Translations under genes and position numbers: made by a program
The notes under the pieces: model-generated
What the model was told of the DNA's origin: nothing
The model's input: the letters and a program-made list of their open reading frames with translations, nothing else
Databases searched by the model: none
Source of the DNA: an uncultured Dorea sp.
Lineage (GTDB): Bacteria > Bacillota > Clostridia > Lachnospirales > Lachnospiraceae
Assembly (NCBI GenBank): GCA_934295165.1
Contig: CAKRAT010000050.1
Location: forward strand, 1 to 15,342
DNA length: 15,342 nucleotides
Direction of reading: 5' to 3'
Shown: positions 1 through 7,178 of the stretch, piece after piece
Layout: each line of letters begins with the position of its first letter
How positions within the stretch are numbered: the first letter of the stretch is position 1

Positions 1-99
1 GAAAAGGGGAAGTTTGATGAAAAGACGGTGGAGAGATTAAAACGTATGACATGGTTGTATGAACGTCTTCCGGAAAAGATGAAAAAGAAAATATGCTAA
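1..99 (+). CDS. C-terminal end of an unidentified protein (partial)
   Basis: Frame 1 is open from the window edge to a TAA at 97-99, giving 32 residues rich in Lys, Arg and Glu (ending in KMKKKIC). The charged helical composition fits the tail of a real protein, but there is no recognisable motif and the family cannot be named. A 345-base gene-free stretch follows, so this is probably the last gene of a unit entering from the left. Confidence 0.55.
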   Translation, partial: EKGKFDEKTVERLKRMTWLYERLPEKMKKKIC

Positions 100-298
100 G
101 GATATTCAGCTGGATTAGTGTTAATTAAGGCGGTTTCAGGAGAAAGATCTGGATTATGGCAGGTAATTTCTTTCATTGAAACCAGATTAATAAAAGAAAT
201 AACATGGATATTATATTGTTTTGCAATTACAGCGGGTAAATTGGTGGCGGAGTCAACAAAAATTTGAAACATATATAGTTTAATCCTTTCTGTATTTA

Positions 299-337
299 AA
301 GGGAGATTACAATGCCGTAGCACTGTGCATCTCCCTT
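299..337 (+). terminator. Possible weak terminator hairpin
   Basis: AAGGGAGAT (299-307) pairs perfectly with ATCTCCCTT (329-337) around a 21-nt loop. A short T-rich stretch follows at 348-352, not directly at the stem. It could end the transcript of the gene at the left edge. The long loop and displaced T-run make this uncertain. The rest of 100-375 is AT-rich and shows no gene. Confidence 0.3.
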
Positions 338-375
338 ATAGACTGATTTTTCTGTTGTATTGGAAAAACCCCCAC

Positions 376-404
376 TTGCAAAATCCCCCCACACCCTGTA
401 TCAT
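376..404 (+). promoter_or_regulatory. Predicted sigma-A promoter for the exonuclease gene
   Basis: TTGCAA (376-381) and TATCAT (399-404) are separated by exactly 17 bases, matching the TTGACA/TATAAT consensus at 4/6 and 5/6 positions. The start codon lies 40 bases downstream. The spacer carries an unusual run of C. Confidence 0.5.
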
Positions 405-444
405 TTCAAAAGGAACAAAACGAAATAACAAGGAGTGGGTTTCA

Positions 445-1347
445 TTGACAAAAGTCAGGAAAAAGCCAAAGAAAAATATAACGAAAAACATAACGAAAAA
501 ATCATTCATACAAAATACACCGAACATCGCAGAAAAACTGGACACCGGGATGGTAGCATTCTTAGACACAGAATTCCTGACATCTCAGGTAAAAGGTGGA
601 CCGCCGGCGAAGCTTGTATCGGTCGGGTGTGTAATCTGCGGGAAGAATTTTGAAGAAGTGACAAGATTTCATTCCTACATTTATGCAGAGGATAAGCTGC
701 ATGACCGGTTTCAGGAGATGACCGGGATTGAGGAAGAAGATCTCTTAAGTGCACCGGACTATGAACTGGTGATGGAAGAAGTCGCAGAGCAGCTGGAAGC
801 GTGGGAAGTATCAAGGGTCTATGTGTGGGGACCGGATAAGTACGTGATACAGAGAGATCTCATGGAATACCGCAAGGACGCATCGAAACGGACCAAAAAG
901 ATCGTGAACCGTATTCTGCGCATGATCAAAGATATAGAAGACATTTATTCGGCGAAGCTGGGTCTTCAAAGTGCCGGGATCGGAAGCTTGAAGATTCTTT
1001 GTGGACTGGGAACGGAAGTCAGCCATAATGCGCTGGATGATGCAGTGGATCTGAAGAACATCATTAAGCACATTGATCTGGAAGGATGTTCGGAGCATAT
1101 GCTGCAGATCATGAAAAAGTATACGGCTGAGAAGGAAGTGTACTACAGACAGCGCAGATTCCGTGAAAAATGGGAAGATGTATCAGAAGGAATTCAGGAA
1201 AAGACGCTTGGTCTGCTGAAAGAGCTTGGAAAAGTGGATACGGTAGAGGCAAGAGCGCTCCGGGATGATCTTTTGGTGATGTGTACTGGGGAAGCGATAG
1301 CTTTTCCAACATTGGAAGAATTTATCCGGAAAGAAGAAAAAGAATAG
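445..1347 (+). CDS. DEDDh-family 3'-5' exonuclease (RNase T / DNA pol III epsilon-like)
   Basis: This is a predicted cytoplasmic 3'-5' exonuclease of 300 aa; whether it acts on DNA or RNA cannot be told. Motif ExoI is DTEF (D41, E43). The ExoII Asp is probably in VYVWGPDK (D131). ExoIII is HNALDDA (H194, D199), the DEDDh arrangement. The reading frame is open back to 325, but AGGAG at 431-435 sits 9 bases before an in-frame TTG at 445, while ATG 325 has no ribosome site, so the TTG start is preferred. The first 20 residues are very basic, encoded partly by a tandem ATAACGAAAAA repeat (478-488, 490-500), and could be a nucleic-acid-binding tail. The C-terminal ~80 residues are charged and helical with no known domain. 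It appears to be a single-gene unit. Exonuclease assignment is good; biological role is unknown. Confidence 0.8.
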   Translation: MTKVRKKPKKNITKNITKKSFIQNTPNIAEKLDTGMVAFLDTEFLTSQVKGGPPAKLVSVGCVICGKNFEEVTRFHSYIYAEDKLHDRFQEMTGIEEEDLLSAPDYELVMEEVAEQLEAWEVSRVYVWGPDKYVIQRDLMEYRKDASKRTKKIVNRILRMIKDIEDIYSAKLGLQSAGIGSLKILCGLGTEVSHNALDDAVDLKNIIKHIDLEGCSEHMLQIMKKYTAEKEVYYRQRRFREKWEDVSEGIQEKTLGLLKELGKVDTVEARALRDDLLVMCTGEAIAFPTLEEFIRKEEKE

Positions 1348-1473
1348 AGTATTACAAACTCTAATAGTAAAATAATACAAAATAATACTTGGACAATGAT
1401 TAAATTTTAGAAATAGTGTAAAATCGCAGCAACTAATTCGTGATAAAAACGATAAATCAACAAAATTAACAGA

Positions 1474-1491
1474 CAATTTTAAGTAAAATTG
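1474..1491. promoter_or_regulatory. Operator-like perfect dyad upstream of promoter
   Basis: CAATTTTA (1474-1481) and TAAAATTG (1484-1491) form a perfect inverted repeat around AG, ending 5 bases before a -35 element. This is where an activator or a -35-overlapping repressor would bind. It resembles the CodY motif AATTTTCWGAAAATT, but its half-sites are one base further apart, so the identity of the regulator is open. Confidence 0.4.
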
Positions 1492-1495
1492 CAGA

Positions 1496-1524
1496 TTGAC
1501 GGAAATCGGTAAAGCGGTTAGAAT
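1496..1524 (+). promoter_or_regulatory. Predicted strong sigma-A promoter
   Basis: TTGACG (1496-1501) and TAGAAT (1519-1524) are separated by 17 bases, each 5/6 to consensus. Transcription should begin near 1531, only about 25 bases before a terminator-like hairpin and about 237 bases before the ABC transporter operon. It could drive that operon through an attenuated leader, or a short untranslated RNA. Confidence 0.6.
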
Positions 1525-1554
1525 AATCACAAGTTCATAAAGAACAAGACAGAC

Positions 1555-1591
1555 AAAGGCGTCGCGGTTGATAAACCTGCGTCGCCTTTTT
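1555..1591 (+). terminator. Terminator-like hairpin in the leader before the ABC operon
   Basis: AGGCG and CGC (1557-1565), then GGTT (1566-1569), pair with AACC (1574-1577), then GCG and CGCCT (1579-1587). The loop is GATA, with one T/T mismatch and one bulged T. A run of five T (1587-1591) follows the GC-rich stem, as in intrinsic terminators. It may end the promoter-1496 transcript early (attenuator or ~60-nt RNA) or end read-through from the exonuclease gene 210 bases upstream. Confidence 0.65.
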
Positions 1592-1644
1592 GTATAGCAA
1601 GATTCTAATTCATCCCGGGTATATTTAGAAAGTCTGTCAGACGG

Positions 1645-1692
1645 AAATGCAAGGGCGCATTACAAAATCATTTGTAATGCGCCCTTACATTT
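1645..1692. repeat. Long near-perfect hairpin (16 bp perfect, extended to 21 bp)
   Basis: Arms at 1651-1666 and 1671-1686 are perfectly complementary over 16 bases around an ATCA loop. After one C/A mismatch the pairing continues for five more bases (AAATG 1645-1649 with CATTT 1688-1692). The following T-run is weak, so it is not a classical terminator. It could be an RNA-stabilising stem in the leader of the ABC operon, a second attenuator, or a palindromic repeat. Nothing else is evident in 1593-1750. Confidence 0.7.
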
Positions 1693-1767
1693 TCAGTTAT
1701 CAAAGGATCCAAAGAAAACTGTATTATAGCAGATTTCACAGATGGAACAGTAAGGAGGACCACAATT

Positions 1768-2601
1768 ATGAAAAAGAAATTAGTAGCAGTTATGATGTGT
1801 GTGACAATGGTGGCAATGCTTGGCGTAGGATGCGGAAGCAAATCAAGTGATGATTCTTCATCAAAGTCTGAGACAAAGAAAACTCTGACAGAAGACGATA
1901 TCAAAGACAGCATGAAAGGTGTAAAACTGAAAGTCGGAACAAGCGGACTCTTCGGACCATTTTCTTACTACGATGAAGACGGAAAGACATTGATCGGATA
2001 TGATCTGGATCTCATCAGTGATCTTCAGGATCTGCTCGGATTCGAGATCGACGGAGGAGTGCAGGCGATGGATTATTCAGCACTGACGACTTCACTTTCA
2101 GAAAGCAAACTGGATATGGGAGCTGCAGCACTTTGTGCAACAGATGAAAGAAAAGAAGTTATGAACTTTACAGATGTATATTGTGATTCCGGTCAGGTCG
2201 TTATGGTAAATAAGACAAATGATGAAGGAATCAAGAGTGTTGATGACCTGAAGGGCAAGAAAGTAGCCGTAGAAAAAGGAACCGCATCCCATACATATGC
2301 ATCTAAGAACCTTTCAGATTCAGAACTGGAAGTGCATGATACGATCACAACCGCATACGAGTCCCTGGAACAGAAGAAAGTCGATGCAGTCATCCAGGAC
2401 GGACCTGGGGCCAACTTCTACATTAAGACAACACCGGACAGTAACCTTGAAGTTGTCGGTGATGAATTCAATCAGGGCCAGGCTCCATACTGTGTGGCAG
2501 TTTCAAAAGAATGTAAATATTATGACGAGATTAACGCAGCAGTCAAAGTTCTGATTAAAAACGGCACTACCGATGAGTTATACGCAAAGTGGTGTGAATA
2601 A
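1768..2601 (+). CDS. Polar amino acid ABC transporter substrate-binding lipoprotein
   Basis: This is the extracellular binding protein (SBP_bac_3 family, 277 aa) that delivers an amino acid to the permease encoded next. Residues 1-21 are a lipoprotein signal with lipobox GVGC and Cys22 as the lipid anchor, followed by a Ser/Lys/Asp-rich linker (23-45). The binding domain runs from about 50 to 277, with the typical opening KVGTSGLFGPFSYYDEDG, a mid-domain DLKGKKVAVEKGTASH segment, and the final YAKW. AAGGAGG at 1752-1758, 9 bases before ATG 1768, sets the start. The permease begins 41 bases downstream. The order binding protein, permease, ATPase is a standard amino acid importer. Exact substrate cannot be read from sequence; cystine is possible from the neighbouring cyuA region but unproven. 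Confidence 0.92.
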   Translation: MKKKLVAVMMCVTMVAMLGVGCGSKSSDDSSSKSETKKTLTEDDIKDSMKGVKLKVGTSGLFGPFSYYDEDGKTLIGYDLDLISDLQDLLGFEIDGGVQAMDYSALTTSLSESKLDMGAAALCATDERKEVMNFTDVYCDSGQVVMVNKTNDEGIKSVDDLKGKKVAVEKGTASHTYASKNLSDSELEVHDTITTAYESLEQKKVDAVIQDGPGANFYIKTTPDSNLEVVGDEFNQGQAPYCVAVSKECKYYDEINAAVKVLIKNGTTDELYAKWCE

Positions 2602-2642
2602 GAAGACAAGAACAAAATAAATCAGATTGGAAGAGATAGTAT

Positions 2643-3287
2643 ATGGATATGAAATTTTTGGATGTTTTACTCCCGATGATGTTCGACGGGTTAAAACTAA
2701 CGGTATTGATCGCTGTAGTAGGTATCGGGATAGGTTTCCTGATCGGAAGTCTCTGCGGATACCTGCTACAGTCAAAGTATAAAATAGGAAAGGCAATCGC
2801 TGAGGTTTACATCTGGATTATCAGAGCAACACCGCTTATGGTGCAGGCACTTTACGGATACTTCGTTATCCCGAAACTGATCGGAGTGGATATCAGCAGT
2901 ACGATCGTCGGAATCGGAGTTATCGCATTGAACTCTGGAGCATTCATTTCTGAGATCGTCAAAGGAGCGTTGATGGGAATCGACCCGGGACAGAAGGAAG
3001 CGGGTGCATCACTTGGACTTACCAGTTCGCAGACGATGATCCACCTGATCATCCCGCCGGCATTCAAGTCCGCATTACCGGCACTCTTTAACCAGTTCAT
3101 TACATCCGTAAAAGACACGGCATTATTATCAGCCATTGCGGTAAATGAGATCACACATCAGGCACAGGCATATGCAGCATTAAGCTTCAAGGCAATTCCT
3201 ACATATACCGCCCTGGCAGTGTTCTACTTGATAATACTTTCTATATTGATAATTGTTCAGAAACAGATTGAAAGAAAAATGAGGTGA
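2643..3287 (+). CDS. Polar amino acid ABC transporter permease (HisM/GlnP-like)
   Basis: This is the membrane subunit of the importer (214 aa, normal length for the family) and probably acts as a homodimer because only one permease gene is present. About five hydrophobic segments are visible, including about 17-43, 60-80, 88-108 and 188-206. The EAA loop that docks the ATPase is at 119-139, beginning EAGASLG and including the IIPPA stretch. GGAAGAG (2629-2635) 7 bases before ATG 2643 is an adequate ribosome site; ATG 2649 is a possible second choice. Its TGA stop at 3285-3287 overlaps an alternative GTG start of the ATPase gene, which points to coupled translation. Confidence 0.93.
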   Translation: MDMKFLDVLLPMMFDGLKLTVLIAVVGIGIGFLIGSLCGYLLQSKYKIGKAIAEVYIWIIRATPLMVQALYGYFVIPKLIGVDISSTIVGIGVIALNSGAFISEIVKGALMGIDPGQKEAGASLGLTSSQTMIHLIIPPAFKSALPALFNQFITSVKDTALLSAIAVNEITHQAQAYAALSFKAIPTYTALAVFYLIILSILIIVQKQIERKMR

Positions 3288-3292
3288 TTGAT

Positions 3293-4027
3293 ATGATTAA
3301 AATTAGCCATTTATCAAAGAAATTCGGAAACCTGGAAGTATTAAAAGATATCAACCTGGATATCGAAGAAGGAGAAGTTGTATGTATCATCGGACCATCC
3401 GGTTCCGGAAAGAGTACATTCCTCAGATGCATCAACCAGCTGGAGAGCCCATCCGGAGGAATCGTAGAATACGAAGGAAAGAACCTGTTAGATAAGAAGT
3501 GCGACATCCGTAAGTTCCGTGAAGAGGTTGGTATGGTATTCCAGAGATTCAATCTGTTTCCATTAAAGACGGTTGCGGAAAATGTCATGATGGCGCCGGT
3601 TCTTACAAAGCATATGAATAAAGAAGAAGCGCATGAAAAAGCTCTGGAACTTTTGGATAAAGTAGGTTTGAAAGACAAAGCAGATGTATATCCAGGCACA
3701 CTTTCCGGAGGACAGCAGCAGAGAGTTGCCATAGCAAGAGCACTTGCAATGGAACCAAAGGCACTTCTTTTCGATGAACCGACATCCGCACTGGATCCGG
3801 AACTGGTAGGAGATGTACTGGATGTTATGAAATCCCTGGCAAAAGAGGGAATGACGATGATCGTTGTGACACATGAGATGGGATTCGCCCGTGATGTGGC
3901 AGACAGAGTTATCTTCATGGCAGACGGATATGTAGTAGAAGAAGGAAAACCGGAGCGTATCTTTACCGCACCGAAAGAGAGAAGAACACAGACCTTCCTG
4001 TCACGTATCCTTCCGGCGACTGCATAA
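3293..4027 (+). CDS. Polar amino acid ABC transporter ATP-binding protein (GlnQ-like)
   Basis: This is the cytoplasmic ATPase subunit (244 aa) powering the importer. All family motifs are present: Walker [10 protein letters not shown] (34-42), Q-loop FQRFNLFP (Q84), signature LSGGQ (137-141), Walker B ALLFDEP (D161, E162), D-loop SALD and switch His194 (VVTHE). The start is taken as ATG 3293, with GAGGTGAT (3281-3288) as its ribosome site. An in-frame GTG at 3284 overlapping the permease stop would add three residues. It is the last gene of the operon; a terminator follows about 90 bases later. The family transports amino acids such as glutamine, arginine or cystine; the substrate is not resolved. 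Confidence 0.95.
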   Translation: MIKISHLSKKFGNLEVLKDINLDIEEGEVVCIIGPSGSGKSTFLRCINQLESPSGGIVEYEGKNLLDKKCDIRKFREEVGMVFQRFNLFPLKTVAENVMMAPVLTKHMNKEEAHEKALELLDKVGLKDKADVYPGTLSGGQQQRVAIARALAMEPKALLFDEPTSALDPELVGDVLDVMKSLAKEGMTMIVVTHEMGFARDVADRVIFMADGYVVEEGKPERIFTAPKERRTQTFLSRILPATA

Positions 4028-4116
4028 TGCAATCAATATAAAATCAAAAAAATATTCAGTAGATCAATCAGAAAACAACAAGACGTTTCGCTAAAAATAT
4101 TGATATACTATCCTTT

Positions 4117-4145
4117 GGAAGGGGCAGGCATAGTCTGTCCCTTTT
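4117..4145 (+). terminator. Intrinsic terminator of the ABC transporter operon
   Basis: AAGGGGCAG (4119-4127) pairs with CTGTCCCTT (4135-4143), with one G-U pair, around a 7-nt loop. A four-T run (4142-4145) is at the 3' edge. It lies 90 bases after the ATPase stop. Read on the minus strand there is no T-run, so it should not stop the converging lysR-type gene. Confidence 0.7.
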
Positions 4146-4151
4146 CCGTAC

Positions 4152-4239
4152 CAAAGTATGCAAGAGAAGCTGCCAGTGGCAGGTTCTGTAGATATCAAAG
4201 TATGCAAGAAAAACTGCCGGTTACAGGTGCTGCAAATCA
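4152..4239. repeat. Imperfect tandem duplication, 44-bp unit, two copies
   Basis: Units 4152-4195 and 4196-4239 align without gaps at 34 of 44 positions, both beginning CAAAGTATGCAAGA. The second unit includes the last five codons and stop of the LysR gene; the first is its diverged copy lying just beyond. Unit 1 also contains the short palindrome CTGCCAGTGGCAG, which could act as a weak minus-strand terminator for the LysR gene. Confidence 0.7.
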
Positions 4240-5120
4240 GAAGACACCTCTTTCACCAACTGAAAAAATGCTTTCATCTCCCGGGTCAGAAGCTTGTCTT
4301 TGTGATACACGATCTGCCGCCAGATATGCATATCGAAATCCTGAACCGCGATAGGTGTCAGCATGCCTCGTGCAATCTGTTCCTGCACAGTAAACTGAGG
4401 AACAAATGATAAAAATTCATTTTTCAACAGAAGCTGAATGATAAAATCCGTACTACTGGATTCCACCCGTGGATGGATCTCCTGACCATATGCGGCGAGA
4501 TACTGGTCCAGAATAAAACGGTAACTTGCATCCTTTTCCGTCAGTATAAATGGTTCTTTTATAATTTCATTCAGCGTCAAAGGTCCTTTTTTGGTACACG
4601 GGTGATCCTGACTTCCAACGAAAATAATATTTTCCGGCTCTTCTAAGATCTTGACCCACTTTGGATCATACATACGCTTATCCATGAAATATACGAGATC
4701 GACACGGGATTTGTTCATCATATCGAGAAGTGCTTCCGGTGAATCTGTGATGATACTGATCTCGACCATTGGATGAAGCTGATGATATCTGGACAGAATG
4801 TCAGGCAGGATCGATGCACAGATCGACTCAATCGTTCCGATCCGAAGGGTTCCGTTCAGATCCTGGGAACCGGAGAGGACATCTTTTACTTCTTCAATTT
4901 CATTTGTTATATGCAGTGCATACTGATAAAATATTTTCCCCTGATGCGTAAGAGAGATGTGTTTGCCGATCCGGTCAAAAAGCCGGGTATCTAATTCGGA
5001 TTCCAGCTGTTTAATCTGGATACTGACAGCAGCCTGTGTGTAACCAAGGACATCGGCAGCTTTTGAAAAACTTTCCTGATTCGCAACATGTATAAATGTA
5101 TTAATTTCACGAAAATCCAT
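4221..5120 (-). CDS. LysR-family transcriptional regulator
   Basis: This is a predicted DNA-binding regulator of 299 aa, normal for the LysR family. The N-terminal winged helix-turn-helix is clear, with SFSKAADVLGYTQAAVS (about 17-33) followed by IKQLESEL and the RLFDR motif. The rest is the periplasmic-binding-like effector domain, with LRIGTIES opening the first subdomain. The frame extends to ATG 5171, but ATG 5120 gives the canonical LysR start (MDFREINTFI) and has GGAG just upstream, so it is chosen. The gene is divergent from the cysteine desulfidase gene across 197 bases, the classical arrangement for a LysR regulator controlling its neighbour. Its effector may therefore be cysteine or a related compound (inference). 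It converges on the ABC operon, whose regulation it might also affect. Confidence 0.92.
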   Translation of the reverse strand: MDFREINTFIHVANQESFSKAADVLGYTQAAVSIQIKQLESELDTRLFDRIGKHISLTHQGKIFYQYALHITNEIEEVKDVLSGSQDLNGTLRIGTIESICASILPDILSRYHQLHPMVEISIITDSPEALLDMMNKSRVDLVYFMDKRMYDPKWVKILEEPENIIFVGSQDHPCTKKGPLTLNEIIKEPFILTEKDASYRFILDQYLAAYGQEIHPRVESSSTDFIIQLLLKNEFLSFVPQFTVQEQIARGMLTPIAVQDFDMHIWRQIVYHKDKLLTREMKAFFQLVKEVSSDLQHL

Positions 5121-5135
5121 AATCGCTCCATTCCA

Positions 5136-5161
5136 CGGCGGAATTTGGCAGTATTTCGCCG
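5136..5161. promoter_or_regulatory. GC-rich dyad in the lysR-type gene leader
   Basis: CGGCGGAAT (5136-5144) and ATTTCGCCG (5153-5161) form a 9-bp inverted repeat with one G-T pair and an 8-base centre, 15 bases upstream of the chosen ATG of the LysR gene. It could be an operator for autoregulation or an RNA hairpin near the ribosome site. Its GC-richness stands out from the AT-rich surroundings. Confidence 0.4.
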
Positions 5162-5210
5162 CTGTTTTCATAAAATATTTTTAATCATTTCATAAAAAAG
5201 TTAAATTTTA

Positions 5211-5225
5211 CAAATCCTTCATTTG
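5211..5225. promoter_or_regulatory. Candidate LysR-type binding site
   Basis: CAAATCCTTCATTTG is a perfect 5-bp inverted repeat with a 5-base centre in the intergenic region between the LysR gene and cyuA. Interrupted dyads of about 15 bases located there are typical LysR boxes. The surrounding 5165-5300 is AT-rich with poly-A tracts, and I could not choose a single convincing -10/-35 pair for either gene. Confidence 0.35.
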
Positions 5226-5317
5226 ATGATACAGTGACTAAGTGAGAAAAACAAGTCAAAAACATATTTTCCGAAAAAAATATTTTTATAGATTGAAGAA
5301 AGGAATGCAAAAGAGGG

Positions 5318-6595
5318 ATGGAGAAGACGAATCTAAAATATAACGCATACGTACAGATTTTAAAAGAAGAATTACATCCTGCAATGGGATGTACGGAACC
5401 AATCGCACTGGCTTATGCGGCTGCGGTTGCCAGAAGAGAGTTAGGATGTCTGCCGGATCGCGTTGCAATCGGGGCAAGCGGAAGTATTATCAAAAATGTA
5501 AAGTCAGTCATCGTTCCGAACACTAATCATCTGAAAGGAATACCGGCAGCGGCATCTGCAGGTATCGTGGCAGGAGATCCGGATAAGGAACTGGAAGTAA
5601 TTGCAGAGGCAAACGGGGAAGATGCCGTAAAGATCAAAGAATTCATGGAAAATACACCGATTACGGTAGAACATCTGGATCAGGGCATCACATTTGACAT
5701 TGTGATTACGTTATATCACGGAGATGATTATGCAAAAGTAAGAATTGCAAATTATCATACGAATATTGTATTGATCGAGCATAATGGGGAAGTTGTAAAA
5801 GAATCAGAAGTCAGGGGAGAAGAAGAGGAAGGTCTTACAGACAGAACTCTTTTAAATATGAAAGATATCTGGGATTTTATCAATACCGTAGATGTAGACG
5901 ATATTAAAGAAGTTCTCGACAGACAGATGGAGTACAACTATACAATCGCGAAAGAGGGAATCCGCGGTGATTATGGTGCCAACATCGGAAAAGTACTTCT
6001 TGATATGGATGAAAATAATGTCAAGACCAGAGCAAAAGCGATGGCAGCAGCCGGATCTGATGCACGTATGAACGGATGCGAACTGCCGGTTGTGATCAAT
6101 TCTGGAAGTGGTAACCAGGGAATTACCGTATCTGTACCGGTCATGGTATATGCAGAAGAATTAAAAGTGGAAGAAGAAAAACTCTACCGTGCGCTTGCAC
6201 TTTCCAACCTGACAGCAATTCATGAGAAGACACCGATTGGCCGTCTGTCAGCATACTGTGGGGCAGTCAATGCGGGAGCAGGAGCAGGAGCAGGTATCGC
6301 TTACCTTTGCGGCGGCGGATATGAAGAAGTGATCCACACAGTTGTCAATGCGCTGGCAATTGTATCAGGTATTGTCTGTGACGGTGCAAAAGCATCCTGT
6401 GCGGCGAAGATCGCATCTGCAGTAGATGCCGGTATTCTTGGATATAATATGTATATCCGTGGTCAGGAATTCTATGGAGGGGATGGAATCGTGACAAAAG
6501 GTGTAGAAGCAACACTGAGAAATGTCGGACGTCTCGGAAAAGAAGGTATGCGCGAGACGAATGAAGAAATCATTAAAATGATGATCGAAGATTAA
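5318..6595 (+). CDS. cyuA: L-cysteine desulfidase (CyuA / UPF0597 YhaM family)
   Basis: This cytoplasmic [4Fe-4S] enzyme breaks L-cysteine into hydrogen sulfide, ammonia and pyruvate. The 425-aa product carries the family hallmark HPAMGCTEPIALAYA near the N-terminus (Cys25). A C-terminal cysteine set includes C314, C354 and C361 in AYCGAVNAG and VCDGAKASC, consistent with cluster ligands. Conserved SGSGNQGI (262-269) is also present. Relatives include SdaA-alpha-like serine dehydratases, so some serine activity is possible. ATG 5318 is the only sensible start. The clearest ribosome-site match, AAGGA at 5300-5304, is 13 bases away, which is rather far. It is divergent from a LysR regulator and followed within 40 bases by the remnant of an amino acid symporter, which together suggest a regulated cysteine uptake and degradation unit. 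Confidence 0.9.
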   Translation: MEKTNLKYNAYVQILKEELHPAMGCTEPIALAYAAAVARRELGCLPDRVAIGASGSIIKNVKSVIVPNTNHLKGIPAAASAGIVAGDPDKELEVIAEANGEDAVKIKEFMENTPITVEHLDQGITFDIVITLYHGDDYAKVRIANYHTNIVLIEHNGEVVKESEVRGEEEEGLTDRTLLNMKDIWDFINTVDVDDIKEVLDRQMEYNYTIAKEGIRGDYGANIGKVLLDMDENNVKTRAKAMAAAGSDARMNGCELPVVINSGSGNQGITVSVPVMVYAEELKVEEEKLYRALALSNLTAIHEKTPIGRLSAYCGAVNAGAGAGAGIAYLCGGGYEEVIHTVVNALAIVSGIVCDGAKASCAAKIASAVDAGILGYNMYIRGQEFYGGDGIVTKGVEATLRNVGRLGKEGMRETNEEIIKMMIED

Positions 6596-6632
6596 AAAAG
6601 AAATCGGTGGAGTATACGCAGGAAAGAATCCG

Positions 6633-6965
6633 GTGGAAGTATTCTTCGTAATGACAGTATCAAAAGTCCTTTACGGAACACTTCCGACATTACCAAATAT
6701 GATTTTGTTCTGCGTGTTCTTAGGAGTATTCGCAATCGGAGCACCTGGAGTACATGGAGGAACTGTTATGGCATCCTTAGGACTGATTACAGGGGTACTC
6801 GGATTCGACGAGACAGGAACAGCGCTGATGCTTACAATCTTCGCGCTTCAGGACAGCTTTGGAACAGCCTGCAACGAAACAGGTGACGGAGCCCTGACAC
6901 TGATCTTAACAGGATTTGCAGAAAAACACGGAATCAAAAAACAGACACAGACTGTAGAATTATAG
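6633..6965 (+). pseudogene. C-terminal fragment of a DAACS Na+/amino acid symporter
   Basis: The 110 residues match only the last third of dicarboxylate/amino acid:cation symporters. They cover the end of TM7, hairpin HP2 (GAPGVHGGTVM, 36-46) and TM8 with the D-x6-N-x3-D pattern (D74, N81, D85). TM1-6, HP1 and the NMDGT motif of TM7 are absent, and cyuA ends 37 bases upstream, leaving no room for them. The frame is open back to about 6585 without homology that I recognise. A GTG at 6633 behind AGGAAA (6620-6625) could still translate it. Aligned to GltPh, the substrate-binding Arg397 position is Gly77, as expected of a carrier for neutral amino acids. It is probably a deletion remnant and non-functional as a transporter. 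Confidence 0.75.
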
Positions 6966-6977
6966 AATGGTAAAAAA

Positions 6978-7008
6978 CGGGCGGGTCATAGCGACCTGCC
7001 TGATTTTT
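6978..7008 (+). terminator. Intrinsic terminator after cyuA and the symporter remnant
   Basis: CGGGCGGGTC (6978-6987) pairs over 10 bases with GACCTGCCTG (6993-7002), with two G-U pairs, around a 5-nt loop. A T-rich tail (ATTTTT) follows. It sits 13 bases after the stop of the symporter fragment and closes this transcription unit. Confidence 0.85.
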
Positions 7009-7178
7009 ATTTAAATCGCCATGCGTACGAAAGGAACTGTAAGTGGCGGTCTGTAGATTATCTCATTAAATGTTGGAGTTAAGTGGAAAATCGGTCTCAC
7101 ATTTGGTATATTAATAGAAAGATATAATTTTAGGGAAATATCCTATAATATTACAAAATAACGGGAGGAAAAACTCAG

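Noticed and set aside
96..323. 75-codon minus-strand open frame in the left intergenic region
   Set aside because: There is no ribosome site and no recognisable motif, and it lies in AT-rich DNA between a gene tail and a promoter.
1474..1491. CodY box
   Set aside because: The half-sites look similar, but the centre is one base longer than the CodY consensus. It is kept only as an unassigned dyad.
1525..1767. T-box or known amino acid riboswitch in the ABC operon leader
   Set aside because: No T-box core (AGGGTGGNACCGCG) or glycine/lysine aptamer pattern could be found. Only two simple hairpins are present.
3241..4032. 263-codon minus-strand frame opposite the ATPase gene
   Set aside because: It is a shadow of the ABC ATPase, which has all catalytic motifs on the plus strand. 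The shadow is Ser/Pro-rich without motifs.
4141..4240. Short CRISPR-like repeat
   Set aside because: There are only two adjoining imperfect units without spacers, so it is a tandem duplication and not an array.
7017..7048. CGCCA/TGGCG inverted repeat before the sensor kinase
   Set aside because: There are only five pairs across a 22-base gap, easily expected by chance. Nearby TATAAT-like hexamers also lack a good -35.
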